Shown: positions 18,072 to 27,391, counted from the first letter of the stretch. The stretch: 64,000 bases of DNA from an uncultured Acidobacteriia bacterium (GCA_903875575.1 CAIQWJ010000070.1:31868-95867); one strand, 5' to 3'. Program-made: numbers and translations. The notes: generated by a model not told the origin, from the letters alone.

Positions 18072-19244
18072 TTGTCATCGATACTCTACCCTGCGAACCC
18101 CGAAGAACTCCGCAGCACGCTCCACTGGGCGGCCAGCCCCGGCCGCTCCGTAGAGCTTTTCGGCGCGCAATCGAAACGCCTGATGGCCGGCCCCATCACC
18201 CCCGCCACTGTGCGCATCAGCACTGTGGAGATGAACCGCATCCTCCAGTACGAACCCCGTGACCTCACCATCAGCGTGGAAGCGGGAATCAGATACGCCG
18301 ACCTGAGCCGGGAACTCGCCCGCAACGGCCAGATGATTCCGCTCGCCGGACCTTATTCCGCCGACGCCACCATGGGCGGAATTGTCGCATCCAACACCAG
18401 CGAATCGCGCCGTCGCGGCTACGGCACCGCCCGCGACGTGGTGATTGGCATGGAGTTCGCCACCCTCGAGGGCAAACTCGTCCGCTCCGGTGGCATGGTG
18501 GTCAAGAACGTAGCAGGCCTCGACATGGCGAAGCTCATGATCGGGTCGTTCGGCACCCTTGCCGCTATCGCCACACTCAATTTCAAGTTACTTCCCATCC
18601 CCACGGTCGCCCGCACCCTCCTTTGCCAGTTCGAAGAACTGAAACCGGCGGTGGCCGCCTGCCAGGCCGTCATGAAGGCTGGCCTGACTCCTCTGGCCGC
18701 GGACATTCTCAATCCGGTTCTCAGCATCCAGTTCGGCGCGAAGGGCTTCCTGCTGGCCCTCCAGTTCGGCGGCAATCAGGCGGTGATCGAGCGCTCCACG
18801 CGCGAAGTGGCGACCCTTTGCTCCGATTTGGGCCAGGTGCGGTCGCTGGCACCTGACGACGAAGGGCGTTTCTGGACCACAGTGGCCCAGTTCACCCCGA
18901 AACACCTGGAAAAGTTTCGCGATGGCGTGGTGGTGCGTATATCAACTCCGCTCTCGGAGTGCGGCGAAGCGCTCGAAACCGTGGAAGGCGGAGGGCATGC
19001 CCTGGCTGCCAGCGGCATCGTGCGTGCCTGGTTTACCCGGGCGGACGCGGCCACGCGGTGGCTGAATGCGTCGGTACAGCGAGGCTGGAAGGGCGTGGTG
19101 GAATTCGCCGGAGAAGACGTTGACCGGAACCGCATGACCCTCTGGCCGGCTCCCGGCGGCGACTTTGAGATCATGAAGGGGGTCAAAAAGATGTTCGACC
19201 CGGATAACCTTCTCAACAACAAGCGGCTTTACGGACTTCTTTAG
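18072..19244 (+). CDS. glcE: Glycolate oxidase FAD-binding subunit GlcE
   Basis: 390 residues from a TTG. It is an FAD_binding_4 (PCMH-type) protein: NRILQYEPRDLTISVEAGIR-like opening, MIPLAGPYSADATMGGIVASN with the flavin-binding loop, then RRRGYGTARDVVIGMEFAT and GGMVVKNVAGLDMAKLMIGS. The C-terminal cap ends FEIMKGVKKMFDPDNLLN, typical of GlcE/GlcD. It works with GlcD and GlcF to oxidise glycolate to glyoxylate at the membrane. No GlcD is seen in the window. The glcF start follows 6 nt after the stop. Confidence 0.92.
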   Translation: MSSILYPANPEELRSTLHWAASPGRSVELFGAQSKRLMAGPITPATVRISTVEMNRILQYEPRDLTISVEAGIRYADLSRELARNGQMIPLAGPYSADATMGGIVASNTSESRRRGYGTARDVVIGMEFATLEGKLVRSGGMVVKNVAGLDMAKLMIGSFGTLAAIATLNFKLLPIPTVARTLLCQFEELKPAVAACQAVMKAGLTPLAADILNPVLSIQFGAKGFLLALQFGGNQAVIERSTREVATLCSDLGQVRSLAPDDEGRFWTTVAQFTPKHLEKFRDGVVVRISTPLSECGEALETVEGGGHALAASGIVRAWFTRADAATRWLNASVQRGWKGVVEFAGEDVDRNRMTLWPAPGGDFEIMKGVKKMFDPDNLLNNKRLYGLL

Positions 19245-19250
19245 ATAAGC

Positions 19251-20588
19251 ATGGTCTCCTCTGAAAACACGCTGGTGAACATCCTCGACAAGCCGCACCA
19301 GGTCGATCTGGATAAGTGCGTGCATTGCGGTCTCTGCCTGAACGCCTGCCCCACTTATCGGGATCTCGGGATGGAGATGGATTCCCCGCGTGGCCGCATT
19401 TACCAGATGGCGCGCGTCGCCAGCGGCGCGCCCATCAACGACGCCTATCGCGAACATATCGACCTCTGCCTCGCCTGCCGGGCCTGCGAAAGCGCCTGCC
19501 CAAGCGGCGTGCCGTACGGCCGGTTGATTGAAGATGCCCGCGCCGAGATTGAAAACCGGACCGAGCGCCCCTGGCTCACCCGCCAGGTGCGGGCATTTCT
19601 TTTCGGCAAGCTTCTGCCTTCACCGGCTTTGCTGACGGCCGCGGGAGCCATACTGTATCTGTATCAGGCCAGCGGCCTGCAGAGAATCCTGCGCGCCATC
19701 GGACTGCCGCGCCTGATCGGAACCCTGGGCGACAAGGAATCGCTGCTGCCGGACGCCGAGATTCCATTCTTTTTCCGGGAGATTGGCAAGACGTTTCCTG
19801 CCCTTGGGACCAAGCGCTACCGCGTGGCATTCATGGCGGGTTGCGTGGCCAATATTTCCTTCGCACGGCTCAATGAGGCGACTGTCCGGGTACTCCAGGC
19901 CAACGGCTGCGAAGTGGTGATTCCGCCCGCCCAGACCTGCTGCGGCGCGCTTCAGGTTCATGCCGGAGTTCGCGACGTTGCGCGGGGTCTGGCGCGCCGG
20001 AACATTGAAGCCATGGAAACCGGCGGCTTCGACGCCATCATCACGAATGCCGCCGGCTGCGGTTCCACCCTCAAGGAATACGGCGATTTGCTGGCGCATG
20101 ACGCCGACTACGCCACGCGCGCATTGCAGTTTTCCGCAAAGATGAAGGACGCTACCGAGTTTCTGGCTGCCATCGGCCTCAATCGGGCCATGAAGCCGGT
20201 GAATGCGACCGTTACTTATCAGGATTCCTGTCATCTGGCCCACGGCCAAAAGATCCGAAGCGCGCCGCGCGAGTTGCTGCGCGCGGTACCCGGCGTGGAA
20301 TTCCGGGAGATGCCGATGGCGGACGCCTGCTGCGGCAGCGCCGGCATTTACAACGCGCTGCACACCGATATGTCGCTGCGAATTCTCGAAAAGAAGATGA
20401 GCAACGTCAATACCGTGGGCGCGCAGGTCATCGCGACCGCCAATCCGGGCTGCATGCTCCAGCTTCGCGCCGGCGTCCGCCAGTGGGGACAGAAGGATGT
20501 CCGGGTCGCCCACGTGATTGAGATTCTGGACGAAGCCTACCGGCAAGCCGGAAAACCAGCCAGACAGCAGCAAAATCCGGCAGTGTAG
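19251..20588 (+). CDS. glcF: Glycolate oxidase iron-sulfur subunit GlcF
   Basis: 445 residues. Two N-terminal 4Fe-4S motifs are visible (CVHCGLCLNACPTY and CLACRACESACPSG), followed by two CCG domains (TCCGALQVHAG and ACCGSAGIYN) that carry a noncanonical cluster in heterodisulfide-reductase-type proteins. It passes electrons from the flavoprotein subunits to the respiratory chain. The order glcE-glcF with a 6-nt gap shows a common transcript. The GH2 gene follows 10 bp later and may also be on it. Confidence 0.94.
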   Translation: MVSSENTLVNILDKPHQVDLDKCVHCGLCLNACPTYRDLGMEMDSPRGRIYQMARVASGAPINDAYREHIDLCLACRACESACPSGVPYGRLIEDARAEIENRTERPWLTRQVRAFLFGKLLPSPALLTAAGAILYLYQASGLQRILRAIGLPRLIGTLGDKESLLPDAEIPFFFREIGKTFPALGTKRYRVAFMAGCVANISFARLNEATVRVLQANGCEVVIPPAQTCCGALQVHAGVRDVARGLARRNIEAMETGGFDAIITNAAGCGSTLKEYGDLLAHDADYATRALQFSAKMKDATEFLAAIGLNRAMKPVNATVTYQDSCHLAHGQKIRSAPRELLRAVPGVEFREMPMADACCGSAGIYNALHTDMSLRILEKKMSNVNTVGAQVIATANPGCMLQLRAGVRQWGQKDVRVAHVIEILDEAYRQAGKPARQQQNPAV

Positions 20589-20598
20589 AATCTGACCT

Positions 20599-22398
20599 GT
20601 GATCACCAGGTCCGTAATTCTATTTGCGTGCTGCTCCGCATTGGCCGCAAACGCCGCCGATATTCCCCGCCCTGAGTTTCCCGAACCGCAGTTTGAGCGC
20701 GGCAACTGGGTCTCGCTCAATGGCGAATGGGAGTTCGCTTTCGACGATGCCGATGCCGGCCTGGACGCGCATTGGTACGCAGCGCCGAAGTTCGAAAAGC
20801 GCATTACCGTGCCGTACTGCTTCGAAAGCAAACTGGGCGGCGTTAACGATACCAGCTTTCATCCCTGGGTCTGGTACGACCGCCAGGTGACGTTGCCGTC
20901 GGATTGGCAGGGTCGCCGCGTTCTGCTGCATTTTGGCGCGGTGGACTATCAATCCATGGTCTGGGTAAATGGCCAACTGGCGGGTTCGCACGAAGGCGGC
21001 AACACGCCGTTCAAATTCGATATTACGCCGCTCCTGAAGGCCGGTGCCAACACCATCACGGTGCGGGCGTGGGATCCGCCAACCGACAAACTGATTCCCC
21101 GCGGCAAGCAGTATTGGGAGCCGAAATCGAAGAGCATCTTTTACACCCGCACGTCCGGCATCTGGCAACCCGTCTGGCTGGAGGCCACCGGTGCCGCATG
21201 GCTCGATAACGTCAGAACCCATACGGATACGCTCGGCAACGTGAAGTTCGATGGCATCGTGGCGAAAGCGAAAGAGGGCGACCAGTTGCGGGTGACGGTT
21301 TCGTCCAACGGCACCGAAGTGGGAAAGGCAACGGAAACAGTCGCGCTCGATAAAGCCTCGCCGTCTCTGAGAATCGCCAAACCTGAGCTGTGGTCAGTAG
21401 AAAGCCCGAAGCTTTACGACGCCACGCTGGAAGTGCTGCGAAAAGGCGAAGTGCTCGACACCGTCAAGTCTTATTTCGGCTTCCGTACCGTGGAAACCCG
21501 CGACGGGAAAGTCTACCTGAATGGCAAATCAGTCTATCTCAAGTTCGTGCTGGATCAGGGCTACTGGCCAGACTCTGTGCTGACACCACCCACCGATGCG
21601 GCCATACAGTACGACATCCAGCTGACCAAAGATATGGGCTTCAACGGCGCGCGCAAGCACCAAAAGGTGGAAGACCCGCGCTTCCTGTACTGGGCGGACA
21701 AAATGGGTTTTCTCGTCTCCGGTGAAATGGCCAACGCACAGGGCTTCGACGAGCGCTACGTGGAGCGCTTCAACCGTGAATGGATGGAGGCTGTGAATCG
21801 CGACATCAATCATCCCTCCATCATCATCTGGGCTCCGCTCAATGAAAGCTGGGGCGTGGGCGATCTGCGCGATCAGAAGCAGCAGAACCACCTGAAGGAA
21901 CTTTACTCTCTGACACGATCCCTGGACGACTCAAGACTCGTCATCGACAACGAAGGCTGGCTCCACACCGACATGACGGACCTGATGGCGATCCACGACT
22001 ATGCAAGGACTGGCACACTGCTGCTGGAGCGTTATCGGGATCTGGGCCGCAGGCCGGTTGTGATTCCCGATGGCGGGAAACCCGCACTCATAGCCGGTTA
22101 CGCCTACAACGGCTCGCCCATCTACCTTTCGGAGTTCGGCGGCATCGCTTTCATCCCGCCCGGCCACGACGTGCCGGCGGAAGCGTGGGGCTACTCTGGC
22201 GTGGAGAAAACCGCGACCGAGGCGCTGGATCGCCTCGACAGCTTATACAAAGGGCTGGCGCAGATCCCACAGATCATCGGCCTCTGCTACACCCAACTCA
22301 CCGACGTGGAACAGGAAATCAACGGGCTGCTGACGTTCGACCGCAAGCCAAAGTTCGACGTTGTCAAAGTGAAAGCGATGAACGATCTGCTGCAGTAG
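20599..22398 (+). CDS. Glycoside hydrolase family 2 (beta-galactosidase/glucuronidase type), secreted
   Basis: 599 residues from a GTG. A signal peptide (about 1-20) is followed by the GH2 sugar-binding domain (LNGEWEFAFDD, VWVNGQLAGSHEGG), an immunoglobulin-like domain and the TIM-barrel catalytic domain. The acid/base Glu416 is in PLNESWG, and the nucleophile Glu512 in YLSEFGG. Family members cleave terminal beta-galactoside, glucuronide or mannoside links; the substrate here is not predictable. The length is short for LacZ and fits the compact GH2 group. Confidence 0.92.
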   Translation: MITRSVILFACCSALAANAADIPRPEFPEPQFERGNWVSLNGEWEFAFDDADAGLDAHWYAAPKFEKRITVPYCFESKLGGVNDTSFHPWVWYDRQVTLPSDWQGRRVLLHFGAVDYQSMVWVNGQLAGSHEGGNTPFKFDITPLLKAGANTITVRAWDPPTDKLIPRGKQYWEPKSKSIFYTRTSGIWQPVWLEATGAAWLDNVRTHTDTLGNVKFDGIVAKAKEGDQLRVTVSSNGTEVGKATETVALDKASPSLRIAKPELWSVESPKLYDATLEVLRKGEVLDTVKSYFGFRTVETRDGKVYLNGKSVYLKFVLDQGYWPDSVLTPPTDAAIQYDIQLTKDMGFNGARKHQKVEDPRFLYWADKMGFLVSGEMANAQGFDERYVERFNREWMEAVNRDINHPSIIIWAPLNESWGVGDLRDQKQQNHLKELYSLTRSLDDSRLVIDNEGWLHTDMTDLMAIHDYARTGTLLLERYRDLGRRPVVIPDGGKPALIAGYAYNGSPIYLSEFGGIAFIPPGHDVPAEAWGYSGVEKTATEALDRLDSLYKGLAQIPQIIGLCYTQLTDVEQEINGLLTFDRKPKFDVVKVKAMNDLLQ

Positions 22399-22413
22399 AC
22401 GAAAGGAAGACTT

Positions 22414-22746
22414 ATGGTTCCACACGAAATGACGTCGACGGTTTTTGAGCTTTCGGGCTACGAAGTGACCGCCAACCTGGGCATTGTTCGCGGGATTGTG
22501 GTGCGGTCGCGATCAGTGTTTGGCACAATCGGCGCCAGCCTGCAGACCATGGTAGGCGGCGATATCTCGCTCTTCACCGAATTGTGCGAAAAGACGAGGG
22601 AAGACTCGTTTGACCGGATGCTGGCACACGCCGCGGAGAAGGGCGCGGATGCCGTGGTCGGCGTGCGGTATGATGCGACGGAACTGATGCAGGGCGTGAC
22701 GGAAGTGCTCTGCTACGGCACCGCGGTCAAGGTCAAGCGAGTTTAG
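22414..22746 (+). CDS. UPF0145/YbjQ family protein
   Basis: 110 residues, the family size. It has GYEVTANLGIVRGIVVRSRS, the long helix FTELCEKTREDSFDRMLAHA and AEKGADAVVGVRYDATEL, all typical of YbjQ proteins, which assemble as pentameric rings and are sometimes annotated heavy-metal-binding. An AAGGAAG precedes the ATG. Its stop overlaps the convergent beta-propeller gene by 4 bp. Confidence 0.92.
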   Translation: MVPHEMTSTVFELSGYEVTANLGIVRGIVVRSRSVFGTIGASLQTMVGGDISLFTELCEKTREDSFDRMLAHAAEKGADAVVGVRYDATELMQGVTEVLCYGTAVKVKRV

Positions 22747-23765
22747 TCCGCCGTCTCTTCCACAAACTTCTCCACCGCCACCCGGTAAAGCGCGGGCTTC
22801 CCGTGCCGGTCGCTGACAAATACAATGCTCTGGCTGTCCGGCGAAAAGACCACCGACACGAGCACCGGATCCGAAGCCCGATGTTCGCAAAGCGTCAGTT
22901 CGCGCTTCGTCACCCGCAGCAGGATCACAATGTACGCCGACGCCTTGCTACGGCTCGCGCCGGCAAATACCGACGCATCGCCATTCGGCGCGAAAGCTCC
23001 GAACTGACTCGTACGCGCCACGAGAGTATCCGTAGCATCGTCAGGTGAATTCTCGCGCAGCGTTATCAACTGCTTCGGATCGTCGGGAAGGTGCAGATAC
23101 AGCAGCGTGCGCCCGTTGGGAGACCACGCGACCTGACCTGTAGGGCCTGCGGCCAGCGACATCTGCTTCCTGCCCGTGCCATCGGTATTCACCAACCACA
23201 GAGCCCCCGCCTGCCGGTAAAGCAATTGCGCATGCCGCGGGCGGGCCATCAGGAGATCCACCTTACCATCCACTTCCAGTACCGAACCGGTCTTTTGCAG
23301 CGCCACGCGCATGATACGAGTCTTGCCGCTGGCCTCGGAAACCTGAGTAAACAACACCGAGCCGTCCGCAGCAACCGCCAGCACACCCGGAGTGACACCC
23401 TCGGGAGCCTTGTACATGTCCCTCGGCTTGACCGAAACCGTCGTCAGGCTCTGCAGCACCGGGCCATCGAAATAGTAGAGATACTTATCGTCCGCCGACA
23501 CGGCAAAGCAACTCACGTCCAGCGCCGCCGCCTGCGTCAGTTGCGTCGACATTCCGGACTTCAGTTCCAGGCGGTAAAGCTGTCTTGTGCCGTCGCGCTC
23601 ACTCCAGTAAATCAGCTCTCCCCGCCGCGTGAACTGATGCAGGTGCGGCGCGGTCAGACCGCTCGCGAACGTCGGATTCGTCAGGCGGACCACGTCCAGG
23701 TCCGTGGCCGGATCCGCATACCGCTGAAACTCGGAAGCCGCGACCGCGCCGATCCCCAGCGACAT
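22743..23765 (-). CDS. TolB-like beta-propeller protein, oligogalacturonate lyase-like, with probable Tat signal
   Basis: 340 residues as counted from the ATG at 23765. Repeated propeller blades are clear (RGELIYWSERDGTRQLYRLE, VAWSPNGRTLLYLHLP, VVFSPDSQSIVFVSDRHG). The N-terminal TNPTFASGLTAPHLHQF region resembles oligogalacturonate lyases, but lyase residues cannot be confirmed. The frame remains open upstream of the ATG and encodes ESRRNLSALSRRDF, so the ATG lies inside what looks like a Tat signal (SRRDFMSLGIGAV). No ATG, GTG or TTG exists between that region and the preceding in-frame stop, only CTG codons (see findings). Confidence 0.8.
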   Translation of the reverse strand: MSLGIGAVAASEFQRYADPATDLDVVRLTNPTFASGLTAPHLHQFTRRGELIYWSERDGTRQLYRLELKSGMSTQLTQAAALDVSCFAVSADDKYLYYFDGPVLQSLTTVSVKPRDMYKAPEGVTPGVLAVAADGSVLFTQVSEASGKTRIMRVALQKTGSVLEVDGKVDLLMARPRHAQLLYRQAGALWLVNTDGTGRKQMSLAAGPTGQVAWSPNGRTLLYLHLPDDPKQLITLRENSPDDATDTLVARTSQFGAFAPNGDASVFAGASRSKASAYIVILLRVTKRELTLCEHRASDPVLVSVVFSPDSQSIVFVSDRHGKPALYRVAVEKFVEETAD

Positions 23766-23873
23766 AAAATCGCGGCGGGACAGCGCACTCAGATTGCGAC
23801 GGGATTCAAATGGAGTTTGGGTGCCGATCCCTGAATTTTATCGTCACACTGGCGACGGCATTAAACTGGATGG

Positions 23874-24851
23874 TTGAGCCAGATCCTGCAGCGCATACTT
23901 TATACCGGAGCCTCCATGCCAGCCATCGGGCTGGGCACCTTCGGGTCAGACCACGTTTCCGCCGACCAGGTCGCCGAAGCGGTCAAGGGTGCCATCGCCG
24001 CCGGCTACCGGCATCTCGATTGCGCGGCGGTGTATCGCAACGAAGACAGGATCGGTCCTGCAGTCAAGGAAACCGGCATTCCGCGGGACGATCTGTGGAT
24101 CACCTCCAAAGTCTGGAACGACCAGCACTCGGACGTGCTCGGGGCCTGCCGCCAGTCCCTGCACGATTTGCAACTCGATCACCTCGACATGTACCTGGTG
24201 CACTGGCCGTTTCCGAACTTCCATCCACCCGGCTGCAGCGTAGATTCCCGCAGTCCGGATGCCCGGCCTTACATCCACGAAGAGTTTATGCGGACCTGGC
24301 ACCAGATGGAGCAACTGGTCGATCTGGGGCTCACCCGTCACATCGGCACGTCCAACATGACGATACCCAAGCTGAAACTGCTGCTGCGCGATGCGCGGAT
24401 CAAGCCAGCCGTGAATGAGATGGAACTGCACCCTCACTTTCAGCAGCCAGAACTGTTCGACTTCGTGCGCGCGAACGGAATCGAGCCCATTGGCTATTCG
24501 CCGCTTGGCTCGCCGGGCCGCCCGGAACGCGATCGCACCCCGGACGATACCGTCGACGTGGAAGATCCGGTCGTCGTGGCAATCGCCAACAGGCTGGGCA
24601 TTCATCCGGCCGCGGTCTGCATCAAGTGGGCCGTACAGCGCGGCCAGACGCCGATTCCCTTCTCCGTAAAGCCGCGCAACTACGTGGCAAATCTGGAATG
24701 TCTGAAATCGGCACCGCTGACGGACGAAGACATGCGAGCGATCGCGACGATCGACAAGGGCTGCCGGCTCATCAAGGGCCAGGTTTTTCTCTGGAAAGAC
24801 AACCAGAGCTGGGAAGATTTATGGGATATGAACGGGGAGATCAAAGGATGA
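23874..24851 (+). CDS. Aldo/keto reductase
   Basis: 325 residues from a TTG. An NADPH-dependent (beta/alpha)8 reductase of carbonyl compounds. The catalytic tetrad is visible: Asp49 and Tyr54 (HLDCAAVY), Lys79 (TSKVW) and His110 (YLVHWP). The cofactor segment PFSVKPRNYVANL replaces the usual IPKS(V)xxxRI(xxN) motif. It overlaps the zinc dehydrogenase gene by ATGA (24848-24851), so the two are co-translated. The pair suggests polyol or sugar oxidation and reduction. Confidence 0.93.
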   Translation: MSQILQRILYTGASMPAIGLGTFGSDHVSADQVAEAVKGAIAAGYRHLDCAAVYRNEDRIGPAVKETGIPRDDLWITSKVWNDQHSDVLGACRQSLHDLQLDHLDMYLVHWPFPNFHPPGCSVDSRSPDARPYIHEEFMRTWHQMEQLVDLGLTRHIGTSNMTIPKLKLLLRDARIKPAVNEMELHPHFQQPELFDFVRANGIEPIGYSPLGSPGRPERDRTPDDTVDVEDPVVVAIANRLGIHPAAVCIKWAVQRGQTPIPFSVKPRNYVANLECLKSAPLTDEDMRAIATIDKGCRLIKGQVFLWKDNQSWEDLWDMNGEIKG

Positions 24852-25909
24852 AGGCAGCATACTTACCGGGCAACAGCACCACGGATTTGCGCGAGGCACC
24901 CGTACCGGAACCGGGCCACGGCGAAGTTCTGCTGCGCATGAAAGCCTCCACCATTTGCGGCTCGGATATCCGCTGCATCTATCGCGAGCATCTGGGCAAA
25001 GGGCCGGAGGGTTATCAGGGTGTAATCGCAGGCCATGAGCCGAGCGGCCAGATCGTGAAGACCGGGCCTGGCTGCCGACACTTCGGCGTGGGCGCGCGCG
25101 TGATCGTGTATCACATTTCCGGCTGCGGTATCTGCAACGATTGCCGCCGTGGCTACATGATCTCCTGCACCAGCGAAAAGTATCGCCGCGCCTACGGCTG
25201 GCAGCGCGATGGCGGCATGGCGGAGTATCTTCTGGCGGAAGAAAAGGATCTCATCCACCTGCCGGACGAACTCTCCTACACCGATGGCGCTCAGGTGGCC
25301 TGCGGTTTCGGCACCGTGTATGAGGGCCTCGAAAAAATCGGCATCAGCGGGAACGACGCCGTGCTGATTACTGGCCTGGGCCCGGTTGGCCTTGCTACCG
25401 GCGCTCTCTGCCGCAAGATGGGTGCGCAGAAGGTCATCGGCATTGACGTGGTGGAAGCCCGCATGAAGCTCGCTCTCGATCTCGGCCTCTGCGACGAAGT
25501 CCTGAAGAGCGGCCCGGAAAACGTGGCAGATGTGAAACGTATGACCGGCGGCCAGGGCGTGGAGCGCGCCGTGGATTGCTCGGCAAACGACGGTGCCCGC
25601 GCGACCGCCATTCGTGCCACGCGCAAATGGGGAAAAATCGTCATGCTGGGCGAAGGCGGACGCGTCGAGTTCAACCCTTCGCCCGATATCATCCACGATC
25701 AGAAAACCATCTACGGCTCATGGGTAACCTCCACGTGGCTGATGGACGAACTGGTGGAACGCCTGGTGCGCTGGAACCTGCATCCTGAAGACCTGGTGAC
25801 GCACCGCTTTGAACTCGACCGCGTAGGCGACGCCTATACGCTGATGGCTTCAGGCGAATGCGGCAAAGTGGCCGTTTGCTTCGACGAAGAGTTGCGGAAA
25901 GGCCGCTGA
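24848..25909 (+). CDS. Zinc-dependent alcohol/polyol dehydrogenase (MDR family)
   Basis: 353 residues. Catalytic zinc residues Cys37 (TICGSD) and His63-Glu64 (GHEPSG) and the structural-zinc cysteines 93, 96, 99 and 107 (GCGICNDC...C) are present. The Rossmann motif is GLGPVGLATG. The family oxidises sorbitol, threonine, galactitol and similar alcohols with NAD(P); the substrate is unknown. The start overlaps the aldo/keto reductase stop and the stop overlaps the next ATG as TGATG, giving a tight three-gene operon. Confidence 0.92.
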   Translation: MKAAYLPGNSTTDLREAPVPEPGHGEVLLRMKASTICGSDIRCIYREHLGKGPEGYQGVIAGHEPSGQIVKTGPGCRHFGVGARVIVYHISGCGICNDCRRGYMISCTSEKYRRAYGWQRDGGMAEYLLAEEKDLIHLPDELSYTDGAQVACGFGTVYEGLEKIGISGNDAVLITGLGPVGLATGALCRKMGAQKVIGIDVVEARMKLALDLGLCDEVLKSGPENVADVKRMTGGQGVERAVDCSANDGARATAIRATRKWGKIVMLGEGGRVEFNPSPDIIHDQKTIYGSWVTSTWLMDELVERLVRWNLHPEDLVTHRFELDRVGDAYTLMASGECGKVAVCFDEELRKGR

Positions 25910-26112
25910 TGACAGGCCTGTGCGACACCTGCGTGCATCTGAAACCGATGCGCAATGATCGCGACAGCGTCTTCCTGTTTTGTCTGCTTTCGAAGTCAGA
26001 CCCACGCTATCCGAAATACCCGCGGCTACCCGTACTCCGATGCGGTGGCTACAGTCCGTCGGCACAAGCCGAAACCATCCCTACGCCGTATCGCCACGAT
26101 CCGTCAGACTGA
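25909..26112 (+). CDS. Small four-cysteine protein, probably metal-binding
   Basis: 67 residues, starting in a TGATG overlap with the dehydrogenase. Cysteines at 5, 8, 25 and 45 (CDTC, FLFCLLS, LRCGGY) and a DPRYPKYPRLPVLRC segment form a compact pattern I have seen in short acidobacterial proteins, likely zinc-binding. It has no known function. Its last 32 bp overlap the end of the convergent MFS gene. The position suggests a role linked to the two reductases, but that is inference. Confidence 0.72.
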   Translation: MTGLCDTCVHLKPMRNDRDSVFLFCLLSKSDPRYPKYPRLPVLRCGGYSPSAQAETIPTPYRHDPSD

Positions 26113-27289
26113 GCGCCAGACCCGCGAACGCGAAGCCTCCGGTCAAGAGCGCCCACGTCGACAGATACTTTCCGTCAATCAGCATCCCGGCGATCAGCGG
26201 CGCAATCACCGAGCAAATCGAAGTGATGGACTGCGTCAGCCCGAGCACCACTCCCTGTTCACGCTTGCCCGCTTTGTGAGAGATCAACGCCGTCAGCGAA
26301 GGTCGCAACACGCCCATGCCATACGAATTGATCGTGCTCGCGCCAAACAGCTGAGGAATCGTGCGCGTCCACGCCAGCAGACCATAGCCAATGCCACCCG
26401 CGAGGTAACCCGTGCGAACCAGCGCGCGCTCGCCAAATCTCTTCACCAGCCGGCCGATCAGCCCACCCTGCAAAATCACGCCCAGCATCCCCACGTACAA
26501 CAGCACCCACGAAATTTCATGAATACCGACCGCGTGACCATTCCACTGGTAGCGCTGATTCGCGTAAAGCGCAAACCCGCCAAAGAAGAGCGAAAACGGA
26601 AACGCAAAAAAGAAGAACTGCCAGAGTAGAGTTCCCAGTCCCGGGCGCGCGAAGTACTCGGCGTAGCGGCTCCAGTCGAAAACGCCAAGGCGTTTCCCGG
26701 CCGGGCCGGAGGCCTCGTCACCCGCAATCGCGTGATGCTCCGGCTCCACGAGCAACGTCGCCGTGCAGATCACGCTCAGCGCCGATAGCGCAGCGGCCGC
26801 GAAGATCGGATACGTCGCATCGTATTGCGAAAGGAAACCGGAAATCGCAGGGCCAATCACAAAACCAATCCCGAACGCGATGCCGATCAGCCCGAACGAC
26901 TTCGCTCGGTTCTCCGGTTCCGTTACGTCGGCGATATGCGCCTGCGCCAGCGACAGATTCCCCGCCGTGAGGCCATCAATGATCCGGGCAAGGAAGACCA
27001 CCCACAGATTTGTGGCGAACGCCAGAATCAGAAAGCCCACAAACGTCCCAAGTTGGCTGACAATCAGCAGCGGCTTCCGCTTGCCCATGCTGTCCGACCA
27101 CTTACCAAGAAATGGCCCGGCGATCAGTTGACAGAACGCGTATGTAGACATCAGCAGGCCGACAACAGTTGCCGACGCGCCGAAATGCACCGCGTAGAAC
27201 GGCAGCAGGGGAATCATGATCGTCATGCCCAGCACATCGACAAGCACGATCAGAAATATAGGTAGAAGGGGGGACCGTTTGGACGCCAA
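26081..27289 (-). CDS. MFS transporter, TetA/DHA1-like
   Basis: 402 residues, about twelve membrane helices. Family motifs: FLIVLVDVLGMTIMIPLLPF in helix 1, GKWSDSMGKRKPLL (motif A, loop 2-3), ARIIDGLTAGNLSLAQAHI (helix 4) and GIAFGIGFVIGPAISGFL (motif C, antiporter signature). It is a probable proton-driven exporter; substrate unknown. The 3' end overlaps the four-Cys gene, and the start faces away from the aminotransferase cluster, leaving 305 bp. Confidence 0.9.
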   Translation of the reverse strand: MASKRSPLLPIFLIVLVDVLGMTIMIPLLPFYAVHFGASATVVGLLMSTYAFCQLIAGPFLGKWSDSMGKRKPLLIVSQLGTFVGFLILAFATNLWVVFLARIIDGLTAGNLSLAQAHIADVTEPENRAKSFGLIGIAFGIGFVIGPAISGFLSQYDATYPIFAAAALSALSVICTATLLVEPEHHAIAGDEASGPAGKRLGVFDWSRYAEYFARPGLGTLLWQFFFFAFPFSLFFGGFALYANQRYQWNGHAVGIHEISWVLLYVGMLGVILQGGLIGRLVKRFGERALVRTGYLAGGIGYGLLAWTRTIPQLFGASTINSYGMGVLRPSLTALISHKAGKREQGVVLGLTQSITSICSVIAPLIAGMLIDGKYLSTWALLTGGFAFAGLALSLTDRGDTA

Positions 27290-27362
27290 ATCATATCCTA
27301 CCGCGAGGTGCCCTTTCCGCCGTGGAAATCATGACCTTTCTGACTTTTTTTGTGTTACACCC

Positions 27363-27391
27363 TTGACATCGGACCGTTCCGGCGTTACCAT
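27363..27391 (+). promoter_or_regulatory. Sigma-70-type promoter of the first exported aminotransferase gene
   Basis: TTGACA (27363-27368), 17-nt spacer, TACCAT (27386-27391). The -35 is a perfect consensus match. Transcription would start near 27398. An AT-rich partial dyad (ATTATTAGCTGTAGTAATAA, about 27404-27423) would lie at the very 5' end of the RNA; a related sequence follows the promoter of the second paralogue. Confidence 0.7.
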
